From NCBI GenBank assembly GCA_028692955.1, contig JAQUWH010000003.1:1-64000 (forward strand): a DNA stretch of 64,000 nucleotides. Direction: 5' to 3'. The position numbers and the translations under genes were made by a program. The DNA is from Clostridia bacterium (lineage in GTDB: Bacteria > Bacillota > Clostridia > TANB77 > CAG-465). Within the stretch, counting starts at the first letter, position 1; the number at the start of each line of letters is the position of its first letter. Positions 8,757-18,303 of the stretch are shown in pieces. The notes beneath the pieces were generated by a model. The model was not told the origin of the DNA. It was given only the letters and a program-made list of their open reading frames with translations, and ran no database searches.

Positions 8757-9797
8757 ATGGTAAATCAAAATTTAAATTCTTGTTGCAATGATTGTACTTG
8801 TGAATGTTGTTGTACAGAAATCATTTGCGTCACTGGTCCCGTTGGACCGACGGGTGCAACAGGTGCGACTGGAGCAACCGGTGCACAAGGTAATCAAGGT
8901 ATCCAGGGACCTACTGGTGTAACCGGACCTCAAGGTGTGCAAGGCATCCAAGGGATTCAGGGACCCCAAGGAATTACTGGCCCTACTGGCAATACAGGAG
9001 CAACTGGCGCGACGGGTGCTACTGGTGTAACTGGACCTCAAGGCATACAAGGCGTTCAGGGAATTCAAGGCCCTACAGGTAATACCGGAGTAACAGGGCC
9101 TACTGGTGCAACTGGACCTCAAGGAATTCAGGGATTTCAAGGGATTACTGGAACAACCGGGCCAACAGGTCCTCAAGGAATACAAGGAATACAAGGTCTC
9201 ACTGGCGCGACTGGTACTACTGGAGCAACAGGTGCTACCGGAGCGACTGGAGCCACTGGAACAGCTGGTGTGAATGGTAATTCTTCCATTATTCCTTACT
9301 CATCTGGTATGCCAATAACATTAACAACTATTGCAGGAGGATTCGCTGGCATTCCTAGTTTTATAGGATTTGGAGAGAGAGCTTGTGGGTTAGAAGCACT
9401 TGGTGCTACTATTAACTTAACCAATCCAGCTGGCACACTTACTAATTTTGCATTCTCAATGCCAAGAGATGGTATTATCACTTCACTTGCTGCATTTTTT
9501 AGTACTACTGTTGCACTTACCTTGACCAATACTACGATTAATATAACAGCACAGTTATATTCTTCTCCTACACCAAATAATATATTTACTCCTATTCCTG
9601 GAGCAAGTGTTATACTTCTACCTCCAATGACAGGAGTAATACCAGTAGGAACTATAATGAATGGCATTACCCCTAATCTTTACATACCTGTTACTGCACA
9701 AACAAGGTTACTACTTGTCTTTTCAGCTACAGCATCTGGCTCAATTTTACTTAATACAATCGTTGGCTATGCAAGCGCTGGTGTTGGTATATTATAA
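8757..9797 (+). CDS. BclA/BclB-like collagen-repeat spore surface protein
   Basis: A 346-residue protein; start ATG 8757 has AAAGGAG seven bases upstream. The first 25 residues are unusually cysteine-rich ([11 protein letters not shown]), probably for disulfide or metal anchoring to the spore coat. Residues about 27-170 are uninterrupted Gly-X-Thr/Gln repeats ([20 protein letters not shown]). The C-terminal 170 residues start IIPYSSGMP and are a Gly/Thr-rich beta-domain like the trimerising head of BclB-type exosporium proteins. There is no signal peptide, as expected of a protein assembled from the mother cell. The Thr residues are likely sites for O-glycans from the upstream enzyme. A strong terminator follows. 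Confidence 0.85.
   Translation: MVNQNLNSCCNDCTCECCCTEIICVTGPVGPTGATGATGATGAQGNQGIQGPTGVTGPQGVQGIQGIQGPQGITGPTGNTGATGATGATGVTGPQGIQGVQGIQGPTGNTGVTGPTGATGPQGIQGFQGITGTTGPTGPQGIQGIQGLTGATGTTGATGATGATGATGTAGVNGNSSIIPYSSGMPITLTTIAGGFAGIPSFIGFGERACGLEALGATINLTNPAGTLTNFAFSMPRDGIITSLAAFFSTTVALTLTNTTINITAQLYSSPTPNNIFTPIPGASVILLPPMTGVIPVGTIMNGITPNLYIPVTAQTRLLLVFSATASGSILLNTIVGYASAGVGIL
8835..9278 (+). repeat. Collagen-type Gly-X-Y coding repeat
   Basis: A nine-base pattern (GGN-NNN-ACN/CAA) repeated throughout this stretch, richer in G+C than the surroundings. It encodes the collagen-like rod. Such tracts change length by slippage, so the rod length may vary between strains. Confidence 0.85.
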
Positions 9798-9802
9798 CAA
9801 AT

Positions 9803-9839
9803 AAAAATACCTTTCAAAATAAATTGAAAGGTATTTTTT
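9803..9839. terminator. Terminator after the collagen-like gene
   Basis: AAAAATACCTTTCAA and its perfect complement around a 6-nt loop, ending in a T-run. The flanking A- and T-runs allow use in both directions between convergent genes. Confidence 0.9.
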
Positions 9840-9861
9840 GACATATAATACTGCTTAGATA

Positions 9862-11493
9862 TCAGCTATAAAGTTTTTCGAAGTATTCTGCCATCATTCG
9901 TTTGGTGGTAAAACCTTCTGTTGCAGTTTGCATAGAAGCATACATCATATTCTCCCACTCATCACAGATGTCTCTGTTTTGGTATTTTGGCAGTACCTCA
10001 TTAAATAAGAAGAAATAAAAAGATTGACAATCTCTTAAATTACGTTCTTCTTCTGTAAAACATGTAGTATTCATATCAATTCTAAAACCATTGACACCTT
10101 CTGCATAAGCTTCCTTCCACCAGCCATCCAAAGTACTAAAGTTAATAGCACCATTTAAAGCTGCCTTCATTCCACTTGTACCAGAAGCTTCAAGACCATT
10201 AGGAGTGTTTAACCAAATATCAGAGCCACTTTCTAGTACTTTTGCAAGGTTGATATCATAGCCCTCCAAAAAGACGATGTTATTTGGATACTTTGTAGAT
10301 AGATCATATATCTCTTGAATATATGCTCTTCCATTAAAGTCCTTTGGATGACATTTTCCAGAAAATACAAATTGAACGTTATATACCTCAATGGCATATT
10401 GCAATGCTTTCATATCTTTGGCAAATAGATTCCAGCGTTTGTAACTAGTAGCACGCCTAGCAAAGCCAATCAATAAGGAATTTTCCCTTAACCTTATTTT
10501 GTTTTTATTTTGAATTAAGGTAAGAAGTTCTTCCTTATGTCCCTGGTGTTTTTCATACACAATTTGTGGATTACGTGTTTCAAAGGCTACTCCCATATCG
10601 TGATGCTGCCAGGTTTCCCGGTGTACACCATTAGTAATAGGGAATATTGGGGGAGCCCCATTGACACCTTCCCATAACTTATTTGCAGCCTCCGCATGTA
10701 CTTTTGCTACAGCATTCACTTTTTTTGCACTTCTAAGTGCTGCGACTGTCATACCGTATGAATCACCACCAAGGAAACTTAACTGTTCATAACTTAAGCC
10801 ATATCCGGCACCAAGATAAAGTAAATCATGGATACTGTGTTGCTCGTTTCCACTTGTCACATTTGTATGTGTCGTAAAGCGAATTTTCTCCTTGACTTTA
10901 TTAAGAGCATTTTCAAAGTTTACATGTTCATAGTCCATGCAATCTTTTATCAGCTTATGAACGGCAAAAATGGCATGGCCATCGTTAAAATGGTAAATAT
11001 CAATTGGTTGATTTAATACTTCTAGTGCCCTTGCACCACCAATACCAAGAATAATTTCCTGTAAGATTCTTTCCTTTTCTTCTTGACCATAAAACGCTTC
11101 ATTACCGCCATACAAATTATAGGTAAGATAGCGATAATGTCCATTTTCTGGTAAATCTGCATCAAGGAAATACAGATTCCCATCATTAAATTTCCAAATT
11201 TTAAGTGTGATGCTGTGATTTTCCACAACGACTGAAGTAGTAAGTCCTGTGTCTGTTACAAAATTTTGCCACTTATCATTAGAAGCAGGAACATCTACTA
11301 TTCTATCCTTCTCTACTTTTTGTCTGGCATAGCCAAGTTTCCACAAGATAGAAAGAAATGTAATAGGACGGTTTTCTTCGGTCGCTTGCTTAAAATAGTC
11401 TCCAGCAAGGACTCCTAAACCACCAGAATACGTCTCAAACCTTTCTCCAATCTTTGCTGCTGCAAGTTCCATTGTAAAGTAAGCAACGTTCAT
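9862..11493 (-). CDS. glgP: Alpha-glucan phosphorylase, short GT35 form
   Basis: A 543-residue enzyme that releases glucose-1-phosphate from glycogen or maltodextrins. Start ATG 11493 lies behind TTAAGGAGG. The N-terminus (YFTMELAAAKIGERFETYSGGLGVLAGDY) and the pyridoxal-phosphate region (EASGTSGMKAALNGA, with the binding Lys) are characteristic. The family of about 540 residues lacks the long N-terminal regulatory part of the 800-residue enzymes, so this length is normal for its type. It has its own promoter, divergent from the por operon, which suggests stored glucan feeding pyruvate metabolism next door. Confidence 0.9.
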   Translation of the reverse strand: MNVAYFTMELAAAKIGERFETYSGGLGVLAGDYFKQATEENRPITFLSILWKLGYARQKVEKDRIVDVPASNDKWQNFVTDTGLTTSVVVENHSITLKIWKFNDGNLYFLDADLPENGHYRYLTYNLYGGNEAFYGQEEKERILQEIILGIGGARALEVLNQPIDIYHFNDGHAIFAVHKLIKDCMDYEHVNFENALNKVKEKIRFTTHTNVTSGNEQHSIHDLLYLGAGYGLSYEQLSFLGGDSYGMTVAALRSAKKVNAVAKVHAEAANKLWEGVNGAPPIFPITNGVHRETWQHHDMGVAFETRNPQIVYEKHQGHKEELLTLIQNKNKIRLRENSLLIGFARRATSYKRWNLFAKDMKALQYAIEVYNVQFVFSGKCHPKDFNGRAYIQEIYDLSTKYPNNIVFLEGYDINLAKVLESGSDIWLNTPNGLEASGTSGMKAALNGAINFSTLDGWWKEAYAEGVNGFRIDMNTTCFTEEERNLRDCQSFYFFLFNEVLPKYQNRDICDEWENMMYASMQTATEGFTTKRMMAEYFEKLYS

Positions 11494-11548
11494 GCCAAAG
11501 TCCTCCTTAAAAAATTATTAGTGTGGATATTAAAAATTTACTGCCGCT

Positions 11549-11577
11549 ATCTTATCATAATAACTAAATTCTGTCAA
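11549..11577 (-). promoter_or_regulatory. Promoter of glgP
   Basis: On the minus strand TTGACA (11577-11572), a 17-bp spacer and TAAGAT (11554-11549). The leader is about 50 nt. Confidence 0.6.
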
Positions 11578-11629
11578 ATTATGTCGAATCTATTGAATCA
11601 ATTACATTAATTTTATCTTTCATTTTTTC

Positions 11630-11658
11630 TTGACTATTCACCCTTTTGGTTATATACT
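11630..11658 (+). promoter_or_regulatory. Promoter of porGDAB
   Basis: TTGACT (11630-11635), 17-bp spacer, TATACT (11653-11658), about 50 nt before the porG ribosome site. It is divergent from the glgP promoter. Confidence 0.65.
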
Positions 11659-11718
11659 ATTGATGTATTAATATTCTTTTATTGCATATTATTACAATAG
11701 ATCAAAGGAGGATAAAGT

Positions 11719-12288
11719 ATGATTGAAATAAGATGGCACGGTCGTGGTGGACAAGGTGCAAAAACTGCTTCTTTGTTACTTGCTGACGCTGCCTTTAATA
11801 CTGGAAAATATATTCAAGGATTTCCTGAATATGGACCAGAAAGAATGGGAGCTCCTATTACTGCCTATAACAGAATCAGTGAGATTCCAATTAGAGTTCA
11901 TTCTAATGTATATGAGCCTGACTATGTAGTGGTTGTTGATGATACGCTAATAGGACCAGTCGAAGTGACAAAAGGACTAAAAGCAAGTGGTGCGATATTA
12001 ATCAATACCGATAAGAGTATAGAAGAAATTAAAAAAAGTTTAAATGGCTATCAAGGAAAAATATATACCATTGATGCTAGTAAAATTAGTAGAGATTGTT
12101 TAAAAGCCAATTACCCTAACACGGCACTATTATCTGCTATTGTGAAAATTACCAATATTATGACAAAAGAAGAATTACTAAAAGATATGGAAGAATCCTT
12201 TAAACATAAATTTGTTAGAAAACCAGAAGTAGTGGCTCCTAATATGGATGCGGTTAAAAGGGCTTTTGACGAAGTGGTAGGAGGTTAA
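11719..12288 (+). CDS. porG: 2-oxoacid (pyruvate):ferredoxin oxidoreductase, gamma subunit
   Basis: First gene of the four-subunit oxidoreductase that converts pyruvate and CoA to acetyl-CoA, CO2 and reduced ferredoxin. At 189 residues it has normal length, with the family start IRWHGRGGQGAKTAS and the FPEYGPERMGAP segment. The ribosome site is AAAGGAGG. The G-D-A-B order is that of the pyruvate enzyme of Thermotoga. The related 2-oxoisovalerate enzyme cannot be excluded from sequence alone. Confidence 0.9.
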   Translation: MIEIRWHGRGGQGAKTASLLLADAAFNTGKYIQGFPEYGPERMGAPITAYNRISEIPIRVHSNVYEPDYVVVVDDTLIGPVEVTKGLKASGAILINTDKSIEEIKKSLNGYQGKIYTIDASKISRDCLKANYPNTALLSAIVKITNIMTKEELLKDMEESFKHKFVRKPEVVAPNMDAVKRAFDEVVGG

Positions 12289-12290
12289 TG

Positions 12291-12569
12291 ATGAGTAATA
12301 ATATATATGGTAGAGGTGCTGCTATTTTAAAAGATGGCACTTCACTTGATGTAAAAACTGGTTCTTGGAAAAATAGAACTCCAGTGCATAGCAAGGAAAA
12401 ATGCAAAAATTGTATGCTATGTGTTCCTTATTGTCCTGAAGGTTGTATCTACCAAAAAGACAGTATCTTAACAAATATCGATTTAGACTATTGCAAAGGT
12501 TGTGGAATATGTGCAAAAGTATGCCCTTTTAAAGCAATAGAAATGAAAGATAGCAAGGAGGAAATATAA
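12291..12569 (+). CDS. porD: Oxidoreductase delta subunit, 2x[4Fe-4S] ferredoxin
   Basis: Electron-transfer subunit carrying two cubane clusters: CKNCMLCVPYC with a later CP, and CKGCGICAKVCP. It takes electrons from the catalytic subunits to soluble ferredoxin. ATG 12288 overlaps the porG stop by one base. ATG 12291 has better spacing from GTAGGAGG and gives 92 residues. Translation is coupled to porG. Confidence 0.9.
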   Translation: MSNNIYGRGAAILKDGTSLDVKTGSWKNRTPVHSKEKCKNCMLCVPYCPEGCIYQKDSILTNIDLDYCKGCGICAKVCPFKAIEMKDSKEEI

Positions 12570-12570
12570 T

Positions 12571-13755
12571 ATGGCAATAAGAGAAAGATTAAGTGGTAAC
12601 GAAGCCGTTGCAACAGCTATGAAACAAATCAATCCTGATGTTGTAGCAGCTTACCCTATCACCCCATCTACTGAAATTCCCCAATACTTTTCAAACTTTG
12701 TAGCAAATGGTTCTGTTTCAACTGAATTTATTGCGGTTGAAAGTGAGCATAGTGCAATGTCTGCTTGTATCGGTGCTTCCGCTGCAGGGGCAAGAGTCAT
12801 GAGTGCTACTTCATCACAGGGTCTTGCGTATATGTTTGAAATGCTATACATTGCGTCTGGTATGAGATTGCCTTTAACATTAGTTGTGGCCAACAGAGCA
12901 TTATCTGCTCCTATTAATATTCACAATGATCATTCTGATTCTATGGGAGCAAGAGACTCAGGTTTTATTCAACTATACTGTGAAAATAACCAAGAAGCCT
13001 ACGATAATACAATTATGGCAATCAAAATTACAGAAAAAACAAAATTACCTGTTATGGTTTGTTATGATGGTTTTATTACTTCTCATTCGGTTGAAAATAT
13101 CTCTTTGATGGAAAATGAAGAAGTAAAACAATTCATTGGAGAGTATACACCAGATGAATACTTACTAGATAGCACAAAAAACATTTCAATGGGACCTCTT
13201 GCAATGCAGGAAGTATATTTCGAAAAAAGAATAGAACTTGCTAAAGCAATGGAAGATGCTCAAGATGTGATTATTGAAGTTTCAAAAGAATTTGAAAAAA
13301 TCACAGGAAGAAAATATGGGTTATATGAAACTTATCAACTAGAAGATGCAGACTATGGTATTGTTTTGCTAAATTCAACAGCTGGTACTGCTAAAGATGT
13401 CGTTGATGAGTTAAGAAATAAAGGAATCAAAGCAGGATTATTAAAACCAAGATGTTTTAGACCTCTTCCTTATAACGAAATCCCAGAAGAATTAAGACAC
13501 TTAAAATCTTTAGCAATTCTTGATAAGAGTGATACAATCAATGCGTATAGCGGTCCACTATTTAGTGAGATAACTTCTACCCTATATCATCAAAATATAC
13601 AAATACCTACTATCAATTATATTTATGGACTTGGTGGTATGGATGTGACAACACAAGATATTAAAAGTGTATATATGGATTTACAAGAAATAGCAAAGAC
13701 AGGTAAAATAACACAAGTAAGAAAATTTTTATTCGATAACAAGGAGGTGGACTAA
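12571..13755 (+). CDS. porA: 2-oxoacid (pyruvate):ferredoxin oxidoreductase, alpha subunit
   Basis: A 394-residue subunit contributing to the thiamine diphosphate active site. The N-terminal pyrimidine-binding domain is recognised by GNEAVATAMKQ, VVAAYPITPSTEIP and SEHSAMSACIGASAAGAR. It starts one base after the porD stop, with AAGGAGG in the porD end. Length is typical of the split archaeal/Thermotoga type, as opposed to the single 1170-residue clostridial enzyme. Confidence 0.92.
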   Translation: MAIRERLSGNEAVATAMKQINPDVVAAYPITPSTEIPQYFSNFVANGSVSTEFIAVESEHSAMSACIGASAAGARVMSATSSQGLAYMFEMLYIASGMRLPLTLVVANRALSAPINIHNDHSDSMGARDSGFIQLYCENNQEAYDNTIMAIKITEKTKLPVMVCYDGFITSHSVENISLMENEEVKQFIGEYTPDEYLLDSTKNISMGPLAMQEVYFEKRIELAKAMEDAQDVIIEVSKEFEKITGRKYGLYETYQLEDADYGIVLLNSTAGTAKDVVDELRNKGIKAGLLKPRCFRPLPYNEIPEELRHLKSLAILDKSDTINAYSGPLFSEITSTLYHQNIQIPTINYIYGLGGMDVTTQDIKSVYMDLQEIAKTGKITQVRKFLFDNKEVD

Positions 13756-14709
13756 ATGCCTTACAACATAAAAGAAATGGTAAACAAGAAAGCAAGATTT
13801 GTAGCTGGGCACAGAATGTGTGCTGGCTGTGGTGCACCGCCTGCTATTAGAACGATTCTAAATGCTTTAAAAGAAGATGATAATGCCGTTATTTCAAATG
13901 CTACAGGATGTTTAGAGGTATCAAGCTTTTTGTATCCTTATACTGCATGGAAAAACGTATCCTATATTCATACTGCATTTGAATGTGCTTCTGCTACTTT
14001 ATCTGGAGCAGAAAAGGCATATGAAAAGTTTAGAAAAGATGGAAAAATCCCACAAGATAAGCATACTAAATTTATTGCCATCGGTGGTGATGGTGGCACT
14101 TTAGATATTGGTTTTCAATCTCTATCTGGTGCGATGGAAAGAAATCATGATATTACGTATATATGTTATGATAATGGAGCCTACATGAATACAGGAACAC
14201 AACGTTCTTCTTCTACTCCTCTTCATGCAGATACCACTACTTCTCCAGCTGGTAAAGTACTACAAGGAAAATCTCAGCCAAGAAAAGATTTAACCCAAAT
14301 TATGGTAAATCATAATATACCATATGTTGCTCAAACTGCTTTGTTTGGTAATCAAAAGGATATCTATGAAAAAGCAGAAAAGGCAATCTATACACATGGA
14401 CCGACATTTATATCTGTATTTTCTCCATGTCCTAGAGGATGGGGCTACCCTACAGAAGATTTACAAGCAATAGAAAAACTTGCAATTGATACTTGCTTTT
14501 GGCCAGTCTATGAAGTAGAAAATGGTGTATATAAAATTACGTATAAACCGGCAAAAAAACTTCCAGTAGAAGAGTTCTTAAAAACTCAAAAACGTTTTAA
14601 ACATTTATTTAAAGAAGAAAACAAACACTTAATTGAAGAAATGCAAGAAGAAATAGATAGAAAATGGAACTATTTACTAATGATGGAGGAAGTAACAAAT
14701 AAGGAATAA
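13756..14709 (+). CDS. porB: 2-oxoacid (pyruvate):ferredoxin oxidoreductase, beta subunit
   Basis: Binds the thiamine diphosphate cofactor and the proximal cluster. Visible are MCAGCGAPP, ATGCLEV and a later SPCPRGWGYP for the Fe-S cysteines, and GGDGGTLDIGFQS with YDNGAYMNTG for the Mg-diphosphate site. At 317 residues it is of usual length. It abuts porA without a gap and ends the operon at the following terminator. Confidence 0.92.
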   Translation: MPYNIKEMVNKKARFVAGHRMCAGCGAPPAIRTILNALKEDDNAVISNATGCLEVSSFLYPYTAWKNVSYIHTAFECASATLSGAEKAYEKFRKDGKIPQDKHTKFIAIGGDGGTLDIGFQSLSGAMERNHDITYICYDNGAYMNTGTQRSSSTPLHADTTTSPAGKVLQGKSQPRKDLTQIMVNHNIPYVAQTALFGNQKDIYEKAEKAIYTHGPTFISVFSPCPRGWGYPTEDLQAIEKLAIDTCFWPVYEVENGVYKITYKPAKKLPVEEFLKTQKRFKHLFKEENKHLIEEMQEEIDRKWNYLLMMEEVTNKE

Positions 14710-14720
14710 CCAAGATATAA

Positions 14721-14762
14721 AAAAAACAGTTGAAACTGCATTTGCAATTCCAACTGTTTTTC
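14721..14762. terminator. Terminator after porB, member of a repeated hairpin family
   Basis: ACAGTTG pairs with CAACTGT, extended inward by GAA/TTC and TGCA/TGCA, with A- and T-runs outside. The inner sequence matches the hairpins at 46535-46570 and 47672-47716. Confidence 0.85.
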
Positions 14763-14764
14763 CT

Positions 14765-15109
14765 TTATTCTCCTTGATTGTATATTTCATCTAAGAAGTT
14801 ATCGATGTTCATTTGATCCTCTTCTCCTATTTGCGAAAGAGTGTCATCGACATACAAAATAACTCCTTCTTCTCCTTTTACACTCTTATCCCAACTTATT
14901 TCATAATATTCGATAAATTCATCTTCTGTTTGCTCTAATCTTACAGTATATCCATCTTTGATAAGCTTTTTTATTACTTCTTGGTAAAGGTTGAAGCTAT
15001 CTACAATTACCTTGGATAATCCTGCATCAACTGTTGCGTGAGTTATTGCAGCCATAATTTTATCATATTGTGGTATAATCCCCTTTTTCCGTGCCATATA
15101 AGCTTTCAT
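14765..15109 (-). CDS. Uncharacterised 114-residue acidic protein
   Basis: I do not recognise a family. ATG 15109 is chosen over the upstream starts because GGGGAGG lies eight bases before it. The protein is soluble with no signal or membrane segment. A basic start (MKAYMARKKG) is followed by an alpha/beta middle and an acidic C-terminus (EEDQMNIDNFLDEIYNQ). It has its own promoter at 15204-15232 and shares the bidirectional terminator with porB. Confidence 0.6.
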   Translation of the reverse strand: MKAYMARKKGIIPQYDKIMAAITHATVDAGLSKVIVDSFNLYQEVIKKLIKDGYTVRLEQTEDEFIEYYEISWDKSVKGEEGVILYVDDTLSQIGEEDQMNIDNFLDEIYNQGE

Positions 15110-15203
15110 TGTAAATGCCTCCCCTTTAATTTTATTGTTATTACTAAAAAGAAAACCAAGAAAGAAATTATCCTTATTTCTAAACCAAAATTTATCTACC
15201 CCT

Positions 15204-15232
15204 ATTCTAACATAAATTATATAATTTAACAA
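15204..15232 (-). promoter_or_regulatory. Promoter of the 114-residue protein gene
   Basis: On the minus strand TTGTTA (15232-15227), 17-bp spacer, TAGAAT (15209-15204). The leader is about 90 nt. Confidence 0.5.
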
Positions 15233-15283
15233 GTGTTATGTGGAATATTTTCTAACATATCATCTATAAACTATAATCTATCT

Positions 15284-16762
15284 TCAAGCAATATCTTTTT
15301 TACGAAAAGATTCAAATGCAGTAATGATAAGAAGTATTGCTGTCACACTTAATACTTTTATTGAAAAGTTTAATGTAGTTGGTACAACACTTGTAATGAT
15401 TGTCTCATATGTTTCTATTGGAAACACTTTTGAAATCAACTCAAAATTATTAAACGGTAAATATTTCAGAAAATCTATTACCATAAAATTATTAAGTATT
15501 GTCATTCCAAAAGGTACTGCAATAAACAAGGCAGCTGTTATAATAACAGAAATAGGAGTATTTCTAGTAAGTGTCGACAATGTAATTCCTAATAACATAC
15601 ATATTAAAATACCTGGTATCTTTAATAAATATTGTAAAGTTTCATAAAGATGGGTTGACATGACATTAACTACTCCATCTTTTACATACAAGTACGGGTT
15701 AGTATTACTTCCAAAAGATATATTGCCAACTATAACACTAATTTGTGAAATAATTAATATAGATATTATTAATATCACAGTAATAGCAATTATTTTTGCA
15801 AGTAAAATTGTTCCTCTTTTATATGGTGTTATGAGCATAAACTTGATAGTGCCGCTTGAAGTTTCCTCTGATATCGCTGAAGCAGCAAGCACAATGATGA
15901 GAAGTCCAATGAAAATTGTAGAAATAGTGTTTGCAAATTCATTAAATTTGTATCTACTATATGAATCCACATTATATTTAATTTGTCCATCAGTATAATA
16001 TGGTGCCACATTATTTTCTAGTCTATATTCATTAATTAGTTTTTGTTCTTTTAACTTTTCAACTGCTTTATCATCGATATACGTCTTATTTGTTATATCA
16101 AATCTTTCTTTTATTTTGTAATCAATATTTGAATTATTAGACAAAACAGACTGTTTCCAATAAGAATCATTAAAAGAATATTTACTAATTTCATATTTTA
16201 ATATTTTGTTCTGTTCTTCATTTTTAGTAATATATTCTTCTTCTGTTATTGCTTTATTTTCATAACTATTTTTTATTTCATCTTTATTAAACGCTATATA
16301 TTCTTCAAAAGTCCCACCCTTAAGCAATTCCCATAATCTGTCTACTTTTGCTTTTTGTATATCATAATCCTTTTTATTTAAGTTCATATCTATAGAATAT
16401 AATCTTTCAGTTTCTGACATTAGTTTATTCATGATATTTTGCTTGTATTCTGCATTTAATATTTTTTCAGTACCATTATCTATGACATATTCATATACCT
16501 TTATATTTTCGGCTAAAAACTTCTTGTCCTCTTCTTTTGCAGATGCTAACTTTGCTTTTGTTATTGCCAAATTTATTTTTGCGTCATCTTCACTCAATAC
16601 TAACCCATAATTATATTCTACCATATAATAATTTTTTTTAACATGTACCAGTAAACATGATAGAAATATTGCTATAATGGCAAATATGCTAAAGATTAAG
16701 GTAGATTTTTTCTTCAATGCTTTTACTAGTTCATTCATGATTAATTTACAAAATCGCATCAT
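15284..16762 (-). CDS. ABC-2 type exporter permease
   Basis: A 492-residue membrane subunit. One helix near the N-terminus (about residues 23-42) is followed by an extracellular loop of more than 200 residues rich in Lys, Glu and Asn. Five or six C-terminal helices follow, with the NTISTIFIGLLIIVLAAS and SSGTIKFMLITPYKRG segments typical of the ABC-2 family. Its ATG overlaps the stop of the ATPase gene (ATGA), so the two are translationally coupled. The cargo is unknown. Similar pairs export antimicrobial peptides or remodel lipids. Confidence 0.85.
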   Translation of the reverse strand: MMRFCKLIMNELVKALKKKSTLIFSIFAIIAIFLSCLLVHVKKNYYMVEYNYGLVLSEDDAKINLAITKAKLASAKEEDKKFLAENIKVYEYVIDNGTEKILNAEYKQNIMNKLMSETERLYSIDMNLNKKDYDIQKAKVDRLWELLKGGTFEEYIAFNKDEIKNSYENKAITEEEYITKNEEQNKILKYEISKYSFNDSYWKQSVLSNNSNIDYKIKERFDITNKTYIDDKAVEKLKEQKLINEYRLENNVAPYYTDGQIKYNVDSYSRYKFNEFANTISTIFIGLLIIVLAASAISEETSSGTIKFMLITPYKRGTILLAKIIAITVILIISILIISQISVIVGNISFGSNTNPYLYVKDGVVNVMSTHLYETLQYLLKIPGILICMLLGITLSTLTRNTPISVIITAALFIAVPFGMTILNNFMVIDFLKYLPFNNFELISKVFPIETYETIITSVVPTTLNFSIKVLSVTAILLIITAFESFRKKDIA

Positions 16763-17658
16763 TTCTTACCTCCTGTGACATCTAAAAATTGCTCTTCTAA
16801 AGTTTCTTCTTTTTTATGAAAGCCAATGATTTCAATACCATTATTCATTAATATTTTTATTACATCAGAAATTTTTTTGTCATACTCAATTAAAAGTTCA
16901 CCATTCACAATCTTGCATTTGCAGATATTTGTCAGCAATTCCATACTTTTTTCAATAGAAGATACTTTTAATAAGTAAACATTCTCTTTTTCATCTTCTT
17001 GTTTAGTGATATCTTTTTTTGTGATGACTTTCCCTTTATCAATAATAGCCACTTTGTCACACATAAGTTCTACTTCACTAATCATATGAGAAGATACAAA
17101 TATGGCTACATTTTCTTCATGTGCTAATTTTTTTAACAGGTCTCTTAATTCTTTTATTCCAGCAGGGTCTAATCCATTGGTCGGTTCATCTAGAATTAAT
17201 AATTGTGGTTTATGTAATAAACTAACAGCAAGACCAAGTCTTTGTTTCATACCAAGAGAATATTTTTTTACCTTATCCTTAATTCTATCTTCCAACCCTA
17301 CAAGTTTTATAACCTCATTAATTCTATCTTTTTTTATATTATGAATTCTTGCATATAATTTAATATTTGAAATACCTGATAAATAGCCATATAAATCGGG
17401 AGATTCTACAATAGCTCCAACAGAGTTCATAGCCTCTTTATGTTGTTTTACAACATCATAGCCATTAATCAATATTTGACCTTTATCAATGCTAATAAGT
17501 CCAACAATCATCTTAATGGTTGTTGTTTTCCCAGCCCCATTTGGGCCTAAAAATCCATAAACTTGTCCTAACTCAATAGTTAGAGATAAATCATCTATAA
17601 CTACTTTTCTTCCATATTTTTTGGAAACATTTTTAATTTTTAAAATATCATTCCCCAT
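16759..17658 (-). CDS. ABC transporter ATP-binding protein
   Basis: A 299-residue ATPase partner of the downstream permease. It has Walker A GPNGAGKTT, signature YSLGMKQRL, Walker B LLILDEPTNGLDP and the SSH switch, plus a C-terminal extension of about 80 residues, as in the CcmA/BcrA-like export ATPases. The start overlaps the upstream gene by 19 bases, with AGGAGG inside that gene. Confidence 0.92.
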   Translation of the reverse strand: MGNDILKIKNVSKKYGRKVVIDDLSLTIELGQVYGFLGPNGAGKTTTIKMIVGLISIDKGQILINGYDVVKQHKEAMNSVGAIVESPDLYGYLSGISNIKLYARIHNIKKDRINEVIKLVGLEDRIKDKVKKYSLGMKQRLGLAVSLLHKPQLLILDEPTNGLDPAGIKELRDLLKKLAHEENVAIFVSSHMISEVELMCDKVAIIDKGKVITKKDITKQEDEKENVYLLKVSSIEKSMELLTNICKCKIVNGELLIEYDKKISDVIKILMNNGIEIIGFHKKEETLEEQFLDVTGGKK

Positions 17659-18284
17659 TGTGAGCCTCCTGTACCATTTCCGTTTTCAAAAGAATATTTT
17701 CCAATATCCATAAATTCATGATATACAACCCTATACTCCATTTTATCAATCTTTTTAAGTGTCACGAGTTCATAGGAATATTCTTCGCCCTTTTCCTTTT
17801 TTACCTCACCTATATATTTCTTACTTTCCTTATCTAATATTGGGAATTCTCTATTATCTCTATCTACCGTTATTTTTGTCTTTAACCAAAGAGACAGATA
17901 GTCCTCATGAAATATATACTGTTCCACTCTTATGATGTCTTTGATATACTCATACATCATATATTTCCCTATTATTTGATTATCAAGTCTTGTTTTGTAT
18001 TGATTCAACAAACTTTTTTGTTTTTCTGGTGCTATGTAAGCTGATAAATCTTTATTCATTTGATTAATATAATTGTTATACTCTACCTCATCTATTTCTT
18101 TATCAAGAACTCTATCTTTTTTCTCCAATACAGAATATTTGTTATATACCTTAAAGTATTCATTCACAAATGCCAAAGTACCTTCCTTATCTTGCTCTTT
18201 TGTTTTTTCTTCGTTTATAATGTACACGGTAAGTAAAGCTAACACTAATACTATCAACACAATTCCAATATTTATTTTTTTCAT
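17640..18284 (-). CDS. Membrane-anchored extracytoplasmic protein of the ABC operon
   Basis: A 214-residue protein of unrecognised family. It has one N-terminal helix (about residues 6-23) and then a charged, mostly helical domain with many Tyr, Lys and Glu. There is no lipobox Cys. It is the first gene of the exporter operon and overlaps the ATPase gene, so it probably assists or senses the exported substrate. GGAAGGTG precedes the start. Confidence 0.7.
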   Translation of the reverse strand: MKKINIGIVLIVLVLALLTVYIINEEKTKEQDKEGTLAFVNEYFKVYNKYSVLEKKDRVLDKEIDEVEYNNYINQMNKDLSAYIAPEKQKSLLNQYKTRLDNQIIGKYMMYEYIKDIIRVEQYIFHEDYLSLWLKTKITVDRDNREFPILDKESKKYIGEVKKEKGEEYSYELVTLKKIDKMEYRVVYHEFMDIGKYSFENGNGTGGSQWGMIF

Positions 18285-18303
18285 AAAAACACCTTCCTAT
18301 ACT

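Noticed and set aside
8772-9194. Minus-strand frame rich in Ser, Arg and Leu, and the regular repeat as a possible CRISPR array
   Set aside because: The periodicity is the nine-base Gly-X-Y coding repeat of the collagen-like gene. There are no constant repeats with unique spacers.
11494-11718. Riboswitch or T-box between glgP and porG
   Set aside because: Both promoters and short leaders account for the space; no conserved T-box or riboswitch core sequence is seen.
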